A DNA stretch of 29,211 nucleotides from Bacteroidales bacterium (GCA_017545365.1 JAFWOP010000018.1:1-29211); one strand, 5' to 3'. Numbered from the stretch's first letter, positions 1 to 8,213 are shown. Numbers and translations: made by a program. Notes: generated from the sequence alone by a model not told the origin.

Positions 1-94
1 TCACATACAGTACGGCTACAGATCCGCTGTACTCGGCACAGGTGCACTCCTGCTCCCTGATGCCCATCAAATGGTACATATCGCTTGGGTTCAT
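1..94 (-). CDS. Partial unidentified CDS running off the left edge
   Basis: A minus-strand frame opens with ATG at 94 and stays open for 31 codons to the window edge (it begins MNPSDMYHLMG). I do not recognise the product. The upstream DNA is AT-rich, as expected for a Bacteroidales leader, but no clear promoter points into it. It could be the start of a real gene or chance; with only 31 codons visible I cannot decide. It contains two cysteines close together (ECTC), which by itself means little. Confidence 0.35.
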   Translation of the reverse strand, partial: MNPSDMYHLMGIREQECTCAEYSGSVAVLYV

Positions 95-182
95 CTTTTT
101 ATGTTTTTTTTATTCATTACCAAAACGTTGATGAACCCTTTTTTCGTATGTCACCTACGCATTTTTCGGAAGAACCAAAAAG

Positions 183-213
183 ATTGCCATATCAAAAACA
201 TTTTGTAACTTTG
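183..213 (+). promoter_or_regulatory. Bacteroidetes-type promoter facing right, with no gene behind it
   Basis: TTG at 184-186, 19 bases, then TAACTTTG at 206-213 matches the Bacteroidetes primary sigma factor consensus (TTTG, 19-21 nt, TAnnTTTG). Transcription would start near 220 and run rightward, but the next ATG (267) is closed at once by TAA, and beyond that lies only the antisense of the truncated ATPase. Between 235 and 257 there is an imperfect stem (ACACgCTGG against CCAGTGT). This looks like the promoter and leader of a gene that has been lost at a junction near 245-265. Confidence 0.55.
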
Positions 214-263
214 CACCGTCAAAATAACAGTGCGGACACGCTGGTTTAAGGGTTCTGCCAGTG

Positions 264-1262
264 TTAGACGCTAAAATATGAATTAATAGAACCCATCTTG
301 ATAAACCAGGGAACCACACTCTCATTAACTATCCTATGAAAGACATTATTCTGGTATCTTAAAATCCTTCCTTCTCCACTCAACATATCTTCATTCAGTT
401 GCTTACTTTTTTCAGCATCCACAAATACTTCAGTAGGTGAATATGTTAGTTCCCAATCTTTTGATAACCGATATTCATCAATTTCATCACCCCACCGATT
501 CTTTATTTCTTCCATCCTTTTGTTCACCAAACTAAGCATATTTTCCGCCCTCTGTTTATGAGTCTTATCTGTTTTATTTGAGGAACCAAATTTAGAATAC
601 CATTTAGAATAAAACTTTTGAGTATCTTGGCAACTGATGAATGAGCAAAAGTCAATATATTTATTGCACTTTTCTATAACTGCATTTATATCCCCTACTT
701 CTACCCACCCTTTGGGGTATTCTATAGCTCCCATTTCTGGATCATAAAAACTAATTCTCTCGTTATCCCAAAAATACTTGTATAAAGTTATCCCATCATT
801 TTTCTCAATGGAGCATTCGTTTAACCCTCCATCATTCAATATTCCATTAACTGCTTTATAAAAACGCTTAACAATAACATTTTCCTGAAGATAATAAGAC
901 CATACTTTGTATGACATAACAATTGTCCCATCTGTAGCATTTTTATTTAGCACCTTATCATAGCGTCCGAGTCCAAATTCTTTAGATAACACTTTCAAAT
1001 CTCTCGAAGGCCTTTTCCTTTCCACAGTTGCACCAGCAGTGCACCGATGGAAACCTTCATCCGAATCATCGCAAGTAATTACTTTACTGGATCCTTTAAC
1101 AAAAGTCTCTTTTGATAATAGCATCAATGCCTTCACTAGTGAACTCTTTCCAGCACTATTGCACCCTGTCAGCACGGTGATAGGGGCTAACTCAAAATCT
1201 GCACCTTCTTCACCAAATGAACGGAAGTTTTTCAGGCTAAAAATAGGGTTTGTATTCTTCAT
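264..1262 (-). pseudogene. AAA family ATPase, 3'-truncated
   Basis: This is the N-terminal part of an ABC/OLD-like AAA ATPase of the kind found in bacterial conflict loci. Start chosen at 1262 (MKNTNPIFSL), because the upstream in-frame extension lies across a promoter-like TAATTTTG at 1296-1303. Residues 8-16 give the usual first strand (FSLKNFRSF) and residues 33-41 a Walker A loop (GCNSAGKSS). Nothing resembling the ABC signature, Walker B or the D/H-loops follows, and the frame stops at 332 aa where relatives carry on into the second half of the ATPase domain. ATP hydrolysis is therefore unlikely. The stop lies next to an orphan rightward promoter, so the 3' end appears to have been removed by a deletion or insertion. 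Family assignment is firm; the exact subfamily is not. Confidence 0.7.
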
Positions 1263-1295
1263 CTTTCTGTGGTTTTTCTGTTTCGTTTTTGGCTG

Positions 1296-1320
1296 CAAAA
1301 TTACACTCATGCAGCGCAAT
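1296..1320 (-). promoter_or_regulatory. Promoter of the truncated ATPase gene
   Basis: On the minus strand TAATTTTG (1296-1303) fits the TAnnTTTG -7 box, 33 nt before the ATG. A TTG lies 13 nt further upstream, at the same spacing and in similar sequence as ahead of the WYL gene (4338-4361). No TTTG is seen at the canonical 19-21 nt, so the -33 element is uncertain. Confidence 0.4.
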
Positions 1321-1604
1321 CTTTTTGCGCGGTGGTTTTTCTATCTATTTTTCAGTGTTTTCTATTCTCTCTATTCCGTTTTCATTAAACTCGTCTATCC
1401 ATCCTTTCAAAAGCAGTTGCAAAGATACGAAATAATTCCTTATTAGCACAAAAAACTTCATCAGACTTCCTATTTTACCATTTTTCACTGCTGAAACTTC
1501 CTTATTTTTTACATTATAGAGGTGCACTCTTCTTGCGCAGTGGTATTTCTGTCTTTTTTCAGTGTTTTCTATTCTCTCTGTTCTAGTTTCATTAAACTTG
1601 TCAA
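1310..1604. repeat. Pair of imperfect direct repeats, about 85 bp each
   Basis: 1310-1397 and 1519-1604 are imperfect copies: both contain a ttgcgc(a/g)(g/a)tggt core, then cagtgttttctattctctct, then a shared ttcattaaact. The 1263-1619 gap between the ATPase gene and the pseudogene holds this duplication and no gene I can support. The first copy overlaps the ATPase promoter region, and part of it (ctttttgcgcg plus ggctgcaaaattaca) recurs at 4333-4372 ahead of the WYL gene. Confidence 0.6.
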
Positions 1605-1619
1605 GTCATTCATTTGCTT

Positions 1620-3148
1620 TTATTGTTTCTCACCTCTTTCTCCTTGCACTATCACCTCCCAATGTCCACCCTTATCAGGTCCCACACGGCGGATGATGCC
1701 TTGATTCTGAAGGAACTGCAAGTCTCGTCGAATGGTTCTTTCATTTACACCCAAATAGGAGGCCAATGAAACGGAGCTTTCTAGGACATTTTCTAGGACA
1801 TTTTCTAGGGCATTCATCTTGCCTGTCTCTTTCATCCTTTTAATTATTTTATCCTGCCTTTCTGTTAATTGCACTTCTTTTTTGAGTGTATTTTCTAGGA
1901 CATTTTCTGGCCGTTTCTCCTTTTTTTGATCACCCCCTTGTTTTTTACCTCCCTTTATATCATTTGTATCCTCTTCTCTCCATGAAGAATTCAGTCGAAC
2001 CTTGACCATAAACTCCACTTGCTTGTATTCGGGGGCAGGGTTGCCGACTTCGGCCATCTCGCGGAACATACGGTCAACACCCTCGCCGAACTCTTTGACC
2101 AGTTTATATTCTCGCATAAACTCGACTATCTTGGGATTACGCGAGAAATGCATCTGTCGGATATTGTCAATGCGCACCATGCCAGGCAAGATTCCCGGGC
2201 TTTCCACCACATAGTGATTGTCGAATATCTTCACCATGATGTCGGTACCCAAGATGCTGTAGTCGCGATGAGCAACAGCATTCACTATCAATTCCGTCCA
2301 GCAGAATGGGGGATATTGCGGTATGGTGACAAAGCGAGCATCTTCGCCCCAAAAGGTGTACTCCTTGATTTGTGTTTCAACAAAGGCGATTGCCTTTTGT
2401 GTCATCTCCAAGATACGACCCTCGAACGATACATCTTTCACCACATTCATCTCACGACCAAAGCGTTCTTCGTCGCCCAAATAGCGTACTATTCGGATAC
2501 GTGCCCGTTGGAAGAACTTCTGAGGATCTTTGCCAAACAGCAATATGGCTGCACCCGACACTTTGTCCACTCCGTTTACTGTCGTTACCCTTTGTTAGAA
2601 CGTAGATAGGTCTCTGCATCCTTCACGTAGCCAATCTTCTTGCAATGCTGAGCAACATAGTCGAGGTCGATGTCATCAATGGTCGCACCATATACGGGTT
2701 CATCTTCATAATAGCGGCCACCCTTGGCATAGAACAGCTGCATGCGCATCTCGAAGTTCAACTTCTTCGACTTGTCGCCCACACGATAGAAAGCATCATC
2801 GGCCTGATTGGCATGCACTCGCATGCTAGGTTCCACATGCATCACCAGCACCCTATTTGCATTCCCGTCTTCATCGATACAATCCACAAAATGCACCTCT
2901 ACAGGCACAGATGGCAAACAGAAATCGAAGGGCACACGCAGCAACTCGTTTAGGTGGTCATCATTACCATTGATGCCAGTGATTCTGCCATCATCTTCAA
3001 TGCCTATCACCACATCACCGCCATCTGCATTGGCAAAAGCCACTACTAACACTGCCAAAGTCTTGGCATCAATGCGGAAGCTCTTTCGATCAAACTACTG
3101 ACCTTCTTGCTGCAGCTGCAGTATCTTTATATCGTGTGTATTAATCAT
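1620..3148 (-). pseudogene. AlbA_2/Schlafen-like ATP-binding regulator, broken by a nonsense codon and a frameshift
   Basis: Read from ATG 3148, the frame gives a typical AlbA_2 opening (MINTHDIKILQLQQEGQ), then an in-frame TAG at 3095-3097 where relatives have an aromatic residue before FDRKS. It continues through the AlbA_2 core (FANADGGDVVIGIEDDG) to a second stop at 2585. A one-base deletion there (AAAGGG-TAACG, probably once GGGATAACG) moves the rest into another frame, which resumes at about 2580 with NGVDKVSGAA. It then shows a GHKL/HATPase_c_4 region (ELIVNAVAHRDY, FGEGVDRM) and a C-terminal winged helix (LGVNERTIRRDLQFLQNQGIIRRVG). The linker carries ENVL repeats. Family members are known as RecG-like or Schlafen AlbA_2 transcriptional or defence ATPases. 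Two independent lesions argue for real decay rather than sequencing error. Confidence 0.85.
1777..1812 (-). repeat. 12-bp tandem coding repeat (ENVL x3)
   Basis: Three consecutive copies of tttctaggacat (the last with g for a) encode the ENVL motif in the linker before the winged helix of the pseudogene. A further partial copy lies at about 1892-1905. Linker repeats like this are common in AlbA_2 proteins and are prone to slippage. Confidence 0.7.
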
Positions 3149-3193
3149 TTCTTTTCTTGGAAACCTAAACCTTTGTCATTCTTTCTCTCTGCA

Positions 3194-3201
3194 AAAATAC
3201 G
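3194..3201 (-). promoter_or_regulatory. -7 box upstream of the AlbA_2 pseudogene
   Basis: TATTTTTG on the minus strand, 45 nt before ATG 3148, fits the Bacteroidetes TAnnTTTG consensus. No convincing -33 box is visible. Confidence 0.4.
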
Positions 3202-3230
3202 AAATTATTTTCAGATCAGTCATAACTGTC

Positions 3231-4316
3231 TCAGCGGCTCTTATCTTTTTTGAAAACAGCAGCGTATTCGTCTTGCATCTCTATAATCCTTTGCTGCACT
3301 TGTTCTACAATATTCTGCGGGGAGAGGACTATCAAGTCTTTGCCGAATGAGGTCAGTTCGCGGGTCAACTCATAGTTCTCGATGCAATCAATGGAGAAGA
3401 AACGTCCCTCGCATAGCATGGGGTACTTCTCGTGGAGCTTTTTCTCCCGCTCTCCTCGGATGTTGCGCTGCGACTCGTGGATGGGCTTGGTGACGACATA
3501 GTCTTTAGAGTGGTTGCTGACCCAGAAGACAATGGTCTGCAGCGGATAGCCCTCGTTGAGCGTCACCCCGACGATGTCTTCAAAGCGTTCGTTCAAGTCG
3601 CCATCATACGGTACATATCCATGCGACGGCAACGGCACCACTTTGTCGATGCGGTCGAGGGCAAAGTTCAGCAACTTCCCACCCTCCTCCGCTGCAGCGA
3701 TAATATACCACCGGCGGTTGTATTCCTTGAGCATATAGGGATGTAATGTCACCGTCCGCTCCTCGTCGGGAGTGTCAAAACGGTGATAGTGAAGTTCCAC
3801 CACCTGCCGCTGCGATATGGCCGTAAAGAGCTCACCAAGCAATGTGGAATTCTCCGACGGGTTCTTTGTGAAGGAGATTATCTGCCGGTCGGTCTTCATG
3901 TTCAAACTCTTTCTCAATGCTTCCAAGCCCTCCAGATTGGGCAGCCCGTCGAACTGACCCAGCAACGACAATGCCTCAGCGAGCAGATACTTCTCATCTT
4001 CCGTCATCTCCTTCTTGAAGATGGAGTAAGAGGGGTCGGCATAGCGGTGGCAGGTCTTCTTGACAGTCTTGTAAGGGTTCCTCTGACTTGGAACATCAAT
4101 CTGGTAATGCTCAATCTCAGCAAGGAACGGCCCTTCATATTCCAGATAATGCAGGTCGCCCTGAATGGTGCGGAGGCTCACAGGCTCCTGTCCCAGTTCC
4201 TCCAGCTCCTCGTTGACAAGCTGACGCAACTCCTCGGTGGAGTAGTTGTGATAGCGGTTGGCCAACAGCTTGTCAAGTATGTAATATCTTGTTACGGCGT
4301 TCTTATTAGCGGGCAT
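3231..4316 (-). CDS. WYL domain-containing transcriptional regulator
   Basis: 361 aa from ATG 4316 (MPANKNAVTRYYILDK). The longer frame reaching 4508 is rejected because its first 64 residues are low-quality sequence lying across a promoter-like TAATTTTG (4338-4345). The N-terminal ~75 residues form a winged helix (RYYILDKLLAN, VSLRTIQGDLHYL). The centre has the WYL domain core (VELHYHRF, LHPYMLKEYNRRWYIIAA, FALDRIDKV), and a C-terminal extension follows (WCX-like). WYL regulators bind DNA and usually repress or activate in response to a ligand, perhaps a nucleic acid fragment or nucleotide, and they often sit beside defence genes. It is the only apparently intact gene in the left accessory patch, next to two broken defence-type genes, so it may have regulated a system now lost. 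Confidence 0.9.
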   Translation of the reverse strand: MPANKNAVTRYYILDKLLANRYHNYSTEELRQLVNEELEELGQEPVSLRTIQGDLHYLEYEGPFLAEIEHYQIDVPSQRNPYKTVKKTCHRYADPSYSIFKKEMTEDEKYLLAEALSLLGQFDGLPNLEGLEALRKSLNMKTDRQIISFTKNPSENSTLLGELFTAISQRQVVELHYHRFDTPDEERTVTLHPYMLKEYNRRWYIIAAAEEGGKLLNFALDRIDKVVPLPSHGYVPYDGDLNERFEDIVGVTLNEGYPLQTIVFWVSNHSKDYVVTKPIHESQRNIRGEREKKLHEKYPMLCEGRFFSIDCIENYELTRELTSFGKDLIVLSPQNIVEQVQQRIIEMQDEYAAVFKKDKSR

Positions 4317-4337
4317 ATTATACTGTTTTTTCGGCTG

Positions 4338-4361
4338 CAAAATTACAACATCGAAGTGCAA
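4338..4361 (-). promoter_or_regulatory. Promoter-like element of the WYL gene
   Basis: TAATTTTG (4338-4345 on the minus strand) with TTG 13 nt upstream (4359-4361), 21 nt before the ATG. About 40 bases here resemble the region ahead of the truncated ATPase (1291-1330), sharing ggctgcaaaattaca and ctttttgcgcg. Another TATTTTTG lies at 4413-4420. The shared block may be a common operator, for example for the WYL protein itself; that is inference. Confidence 0.4.
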
Positions 4362-4573
4362 CCTTTTTGCGCGTCGGGATAAATTCTCTTCCCTTGCATC
4401 GAAAGTGATTGCAAAAATACGAAGAATTATTGGATTGAAGAGAAAAAAGTGGGCAATAAGGAAATCTTCAAAAAGACACCCTCCTGAGGTTACCTTACGC
4501 ATGAACATACATGGACATCGGGATTATTGATTGAATGTGTTAATGCTTGAGTGCTGACGCAGTAATATACTAA

Positions 4574-4602
4574 AACAATCAAACAATCAGACAATCAAGC
4601 AA
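4574..4602. repeat. 9-bp tandem repeat (acaatcaa type)
   Basis: Three imperfect copies of aacaatcaa. The 4317-4696 gap otherwise holds the WYL promoter region and a GC hairpin at 4644-4658; I see no gene in it. Confidence 0.5.
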
Positions 4603-4643
4603 CCTGTACGAAGCAATCCTTGAGTGCGGGGCCGCTGAGAGTC

Positions 4644-4658
4644 TGCCCCTCTGGGGCA
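4644..4658 (-). terminator. Possible terminator hairpin after the GNAT gene
   Basis: TGCCCC-TCT-GGGGCA is a perfect 6-bp GC stem with a three-base loop, about 40 nt beyond the stop of the leftward GNAT gene. There is no clear U-tract on either side, so it may be an attenuated or factor-assisted terminator. Confidence 0.3.
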
Positions 4659-4696
4659 ATTTATAGAGGTCACCCTTCAAGAAACGCACCCGGCCT

Positions 4697-5215
4697 TTAC
4701 AGCGTCTGTGCCTCCAGCTTGGCCGCCGGGCTAAGAGGCAGCAGGTAATAGACCGACATCTTGTCCCGGAAGAACTCTACCGCGCCCCACCGCTTCCAGT
4801 AGCTGTGGGTCTTCAGGTGGTGCATCACGGGGATGAAGACGAAGTCGTAAGCCTGCAGGTCTGGCCACAGGTGCATAATCATGTCGTAGTTCAGCCTTGT
4901 GCCGCGGTAGGGTTCGGCCACGATAAAGGAGAATACGGCGATATACTTCAAGGCGTTCAGACGCGCCAGTCGTTCGGGCTGCTCGGCAAAGATGGCTTCC
5001 GTCTCCTCTTCTATGCGGTAATCGCTCATATTCAATAGGCCGCAGGTCTTCCCATCCGCATCCACCGCCTTCACACTCATGGGCCAGTTGAAGCGCAGGT
5101 GCTTCACCCACCTCTCCACCTCGGCAGCGTCGAAGCCATACTGGCGCGTCATCCACGCCACCGTCTCCGGGGCATCGGCCGGAGTCATCCGTTGCAAGGT
5201 GCAGCTCATCGGCAT
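4697..5215 (-). CDS. GNAT-like N-acetyltransferase family protein
   Basis: 172 aa. The layout suggests a GNAT fold: an N-terminal strand-helix (TLQRMTPADAPETVAWMTRQYG), a central block (ALKYIAVFSFIVAEPYRGTRLNYDMIMHL) in the place of the acetyl-CoA-binding turn, and a C-terminal YWKRWGAVEFFRDKMSVYYL block. The classical Q/RxxGxG/A loop is degenerate (PYRGTRLNYD), so the assignment is moderate and the substrate unknown. The start may be 5215 or 5209; the second makes a classic ATGA overlap with the stop of the DUF2156 gene upstream, implying translational coupling and a shared function. Confidence 0.65.
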   Translation of the reverse strand: MPMSCTLQRMTPADAPETVAWMTRQYGFDAAEVERWVKHLRFNWPMSVKAVDADGKTCGLLNMSDYRIEEETEAIFAEQPERLARLNALKYIAVFSFIVAEPYRGTRLNYDMIMHLWPDLQAYDFVFIPVMHHLKTHSYWKRWGAVEFFRDKMSVYYLLPLSPAAKLEAQTL

Positions 5216-6141
5216 TGGATTGTCACATTGTTATAGCTCAGCAGGATGTGGGGGTGGTAGGAGAGCTTGGACTTGCGAAGCCCTTCGAGCCCCATGTCCT
5301 CCTCGCGGTTCAGATAGACATACTGTTCGGGCAGGTGGTCGGCAAACTGCTGGTTGATGATGTTGAAAGCCCCGTCGATGCGGCGGTTGGCCTTCTCGAC
5401 ACACACGTCGAAGGTGTCGTGCGTCACAGGGGCACCGTAAGTGAAGGCCACCATGCGGCCGTCCACGAAGATGCTCCCACCTATGGCGTCCAGCTGTTGC
5501 CAATGGGTGAAGACATTCTCCATAGCCCTGGCCTCGGCGTCGGCAGTGAGTTCGTAATCGCTGTCGTGCTGGCTTTCTTCCACCTCGGTACGCCATGTCC
5601 GGGCCAGCCGGCGGCATTCGTCGAAGAGCGATGGCTCCAAAGGGCGGTAGTCAAAGTCGGGATACATGGAGAGGAACTTGTTGACATGGTTGCGCTTGGC
5701 CTTGAGGCTTCCCCCTTTGAGTTTGGCCAGGTCCTCGCGCAGGTAGATATAGTCGTACTGGTTTCGCCGTGGTTCCACCGTCACCCGTTCGGGCATCAGA
5801 GCCTTCACGGCTGCGGCCGGTTCGTCCTCCATGGCCAGGAGATGTAGGGGACCTCCTGTCGTGGCAGCATCGTGGCACAGCAGCTCCAACAATCCGGCCG
5901 ACGGGGCCGAGGCGGAGCAGAGCATATAGGCGCGCCGCCCCTCCAGGTTGAACCGGAACACCACCACCTCGTGGCAGATACACACTTCAGTATTGAACCA
6001 GAACTGCCAGCCGATGAGGTTGGCAAAGTTGAAGTTGCAGTTGCGGCGTCCCGAACCCAGCGTCACCGCCTGCACCCTTTTTCGGTCGTCGGGGGTGAGC
6101 GGGTGGAATGTCAAGGACTCTCTGGTACACATGTTTGGCAT
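5206..6141 (-). CDS. DUF2156 family protein (phosphatidylglycerol lysyltransferase C-terminal-like)
   Basis: 311 aa. DUF2156 proteins carry a tandem GNAT-like fold related to the soluble aminoacyl-transferring domain of MprF and to FemX-type enzymes. Visible family marks are the N-terminal FHPLTPDDRKRVQAVTL, an aromatic NFANLIGWQFWF stretch, the central YDYIYLREDLAKLKGGSLKAK with the adjoining KRNHVNKF, and the C-terminal INQQFADHL and YLNREEDMGLEGLRKSKLSYHP. No transmembrane segment is present, so this is the stand-alone cytoplasmic form. The substrate is unknown. Ten bases overlap the GNAT gene downstream, forming a two-gene operon; the promoter would lie in the 6142-6344 divergent region (TATTTTTG on the minus strand at 6168-6175). 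Confidence 0.85.
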   Translation of the reverse strand: MPNMCTRESLTFHPLTPDDRKRVQAVTLGSGRRNCNFNFANLIGWQFWFNTEVCICHEVVVFRFNLEGRRAYMLCSASAPSAGLLELLCHDAATTGGPLHLLAMEDEPAAAVKALMPERVTVEPRRNQYDYIYLREDLAKLKGGSLKAKRNHVNKFLSMYPDFDYRPLEPSLFDECRRLARTWRTEVEESQHDSDYELTADAEARAMENVFTHWQQLDAIGGSIFVDGRMVAFTYGAPVTHDTFDVCVEKANRRIDGAFNIINQQFADHLPEQYVYLNREEDMGLEGLRKSKLSYHPHILLSYNNVTIQCR

Positions 6142-6167
6142 ATATCTGTCGTTCTTATTTGCGACGG

Positions 6168-6175
6168 CAAAAATA
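6168..6175 (-). promoter_or_regulatory. -7 box for the DUF2156-GNAT operon
   Basis: TATTTTTG read on the minus strand, 26 nt before ATG 6141. No TTTG is visible at the expected -33 distance. Confidence 0.4.
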
Positions 6176-6238
6176 CAAAAAAGTTTTGTATTTACTCATT
6201 TTGGGGTCGCAGGAACATGCCATTTCAGAATATTTTTG

Positions 6239-6246
6239 TATATTTG
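6239..6246 (+). promoter_or_regulatory. -7 box of the threonine dehydrogenase promoter
   Basis: TATATTTG fits the TAnnTTTG consensus and would start transcription near 6253, giving a leader of about 90 nt. The -33 element is weak. Confidence 0.45.
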
Positions 6247-6250
6247 CCTG

Positions 6251-6287
6251 TTCAAATTATCGCCCACCCAATCGGCAATAATTTGAA
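6251..6287 (+). promoter_or_regulatory. 5' leader hairpin ahead of threonine dehydrogenase
   Basis: A 10-bp perfect arm (TTCAAATTAT against ATAATTTGAA), one C/A mismatch, then GCC/GGC around a 9-base loop. Relative to the predicted -7 box, the hairpin lies right at the 5' end of the mRNA. It may stabilise the transcript or regulate it; it does not resemble a riboswitch I know. Confidence 0.5.
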
Positions 6288-6344
6288 TCAATGCAGATTA
6301 TAGAGAAAAGCATAATATATAGTAGCATCTAAAATATAACCACA

Positions 6345-7292
6345 ATGAAAAGAATTCTTATAGTTGGTGCCGGCGGACAGATTGGTTCCGAGCTGACCCG
6401 TAATCTGAGAGACATCTATGGTGACAACAATGTTGTGTGCAGCGACCTCCGTCCGCTGAAGGGTGACCCCTACGAGCGCGGCCCCGTGGAGCGCATCGAC
6501 TCCACCCAAATCATGCAGATCGCCACTGCCGTCAAGCAGTACAACATCGACACCATCTACAACCTTGCCGCCATCCTCAGCGCCACCGCCGAACTCAACC
6601 CCATGCTGGGTTGGAATGTGGGCATCGGCAGCCTCGTGAACTGCCTCGAGGTGGCCCGCCTCTTCGGCTGCGCCGTCTTCACGCCCTCCTCCATCGGCGC
6701 CTTCGGCCCCAGCACCCCCCACGAGAATACCCCGCAGGACACCATCCAGCGCCCCAACACCATCTACGGCGTCACCAAGGTGACCGGCGAGCTCCTCTCC
6801 GACTACTACTTCACCCGTTTCGGTGTCGACACCCGCAGCGTCCGCTTCCCCGGCCTCATCAGCCACATGACGCTCCCCGGCGGCGGCACCACCGACTACG
6901 CCGTCGAAATCTACTACGCCGCCGTCAAGGGCGAGAAATTCGTTTGCCCCCTGAAGAAAGGCACCTATATGGACATGATGTACATGCCCGACGCTCAGAA
7001 AGCCATGATTGACATCATGGAGGCCGACCCCACCAAGCTGGTACACCGCAACAGCTTCAACGTCACCGCCATGAGCTTCGACCCCGAAATCATCTACAAC
7101 ACCATCAAGAAACGTTATCCCAACTTCGAAATGGTCTATGAACCCGAACCCATCAAGCAGGCCATCGCCGACAGCTGGCCCGACAAGATGGACGACAGCT
7201 GCGCCCGCAACGAGTGGGGCTGGAACCCTCAGTACGACCTTGAGAAGATGACCGACGACATGATTCTCAACCTGAAAAAGAAACTCTTATAG
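6345..7292 (+). CDS. tdh: L-threonine 3-dehydrogenase, SDR type
   Basis: 315 aa NAD-dependent extended short-chain dehydrogenase. Residues 1-15 give the nucleotide-binding strand and glycine motif (ILIVGAGGQIGSE); the catalytic Tyr and Lys are in YGVTK (Y141, K145), with the Ser/Thr in TPSSIGAFGP just before. The FPGLIS and PGGGTTDYAVEIYY blocks after residue 165 are typical of the SDR-type threonine dehydrogenases, which oxidise L-threonine to 2-amino-3-ketobutyrate. That product would normally go to glycine C-acetyltransferase (Kbl), which is not in the window. Full length and cytoplasmic. It has its own promoter and hairpin leader and may be read through into the two lipoprotein genes downstream (85 nt gap). 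Confidence 0.93.
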   Translation: MKRILIVGAGGQIGSELTRNLRDIYGDNNVVCSDLRPLKGDPYERGPVERIDSTQIMQIATAVKQYNIDTIYNLAAILSATAELNPMLGWNVGIGSLVNCLEVARLFGCAVFTPSSIGAFGPSTPHENTPQDTIQRPNTIYGVTKVTGELLSDYYFTRFGVDTRSVRFPGLISHMTLPGGGTTDYAVEIYYAAVKGEKFVCPLKKGTYMDMMYMPDAQKAMIDIMEADPTKLVHRNSFNVTAMSFDPEIIYNTIKKRYPNFEMVYEPEPIKQAIADSWPDKMDDSCARNEWGWNPQYDLEKMTDDMILNLKKKLL

Positions 7293-7377
7293 TTTTTATT
7301 GTTATGCAGTGCGAAGTGAATGGTGTCGCACTCCTATGAGTGTCGCCATTCACTCTTTTTTGCGTCGCCATTTGCAT

Positions 7378-8172
7378 ATGCCCCTTTCCCGTATAATCCT
7401 TCTTGCCCCGCTCGCCCTGATGATGGCATTCGCCTCGTGCCAGGGTGGGGGCAACGACAATACCCCCGTTATGTCAAACGATGAATGCCTTATCTGTGGC
7501 GCCCCGCTGGAGTATCTGAGCCAGGACACCCTCATGGAGTGTGCGATATGCCACAAACAAGAGCTGAGCAAGACCTGCTGCACCCAGGGCCACTATGTCT
7601 GCAACGACTGCCACATGGCTGGCATGGACTCTATCATAGCCCTCTGCCTTGCCGACACCTCCAAGGACCCCATAGCCGTTCTGGAGCGCATGATGTCGCA
7701 GCCCTTCTGCCACATGCATGGCCCCGAACACCATGTGCTGGTGGGCGCGGCCCTGCTGGTGGCCTATAACAACGCCCTGCCCGACACGGCCCGCCTCGAC
7801 CTCCCCGCCGCCCTTTTGGAGGTGATGAGCCGCGGGCGTCAGGTGCCGGGCGGTGCCTGTGGATATATGGGTGCCTGCGGTGCCGCCATCAGCACCGGCA
7901 TATTCATGTCGGTGGTGACCCGCAACACACCCCTGTCGACCGACAGCTGGCGGATGTGCAACCTGATGACGGCGCGCGCATTGGAACAGGTGGCCTTGAA
8001 CGGAGGCCCGCGCTGCTGCAAACGCGACTCCTACCTCTCGGTACTCACGGCGGTGGACTTCGTCAAAGAGCACCTGGGCGTGGCGATGGAACGGGCGGAA
8101 GTCACCTGCTCGCGTAGCGACATCAACAATCAGTGCATCGGCAAGAAATGCCCCTTCTCGCCCGCACGCTAA
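7378..8172 (+). CDS. DUF5714 domain protein with a lipoprotein signal
   Basis: 264 aa from ATG 7378. This start gives a clean type II signal peptide (MPLSRIILLAPLALMMAFASC, Cys21 in the lipobox) followed by a polar QGGGND stretch. DUF5714 proteins usually start close to the first cysteine knuckle, which would be ATG 7471 (MSNDECLICGAP) and make a cytoplasmic protein; the frame is also open upstream to ATG 7309. The mature part has paired cysteines likely to bind metal (CLICG, CAICH, CTQGH, CNDCH) and the family's GACGYMGACGAAIS and NQCIGKKCPF motifs. The biochemical role of DUF5714 is unknown to me. It lies 41 nt before another lipoprotein, so an exported metal or redox partnership is possible. 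Confidence 0.8.
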   Translation: MPLSRIILLAPLALMMAFASCQGGGNDNTPVMSNDECLICGAPLEYLSQDTLMECAICHKQELSKTCCTQGHYVCNDCHMAGMDSIIALCLADTSKDPIAVLERMMSQPFCHMHGPEHHVLVGAALLVAYNNALPDTARLDLPAALLEVMSRGRQVPGGACGYMGACGAAISTGIFMSVVTRNTPLSTDSWRMCNLMTARALEQVALNGGPRCCKRDSYLSVLTAVDFVKEHLGVAMERAEVTCSRSDINNQCIGKKCPFSPAR

Positions 8173-8213
8173 TGTATAATGTATTATTAACCAATTTATA
8201 AAAAGAAAGAAGA

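Noticed and set aside
2019..2609. 196-codon plus-strand open frame
   Set aside because: It is antisense to the AlbA_2 pseudogene, which has clear family motifs; the plus-strand protein has none.
4317..4508. N-terminal extension of the WYL protein to ATG 4508
   Set aside because: It would place promoter-like TAATTTTG and TATTTTTG elements inside the gene, and its residues do not look like the family.
4628..4690. CTGAGA and cacccttcaa resemble parts of a TPP riboswitch
   Set aside because: The later conserved core is missing, and it would face right into the ends of leftward genes, so there is nothing for it to control.
7474..8073. 199-codon minus-strand frame opposite the DUF5714 gene, and similar ones at 6288-7046 and 8229-8951
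   Set aside because: GC-rich coding DNA often leaves the opposite strand open; these frames are rich in G, A, V and H without motifs.
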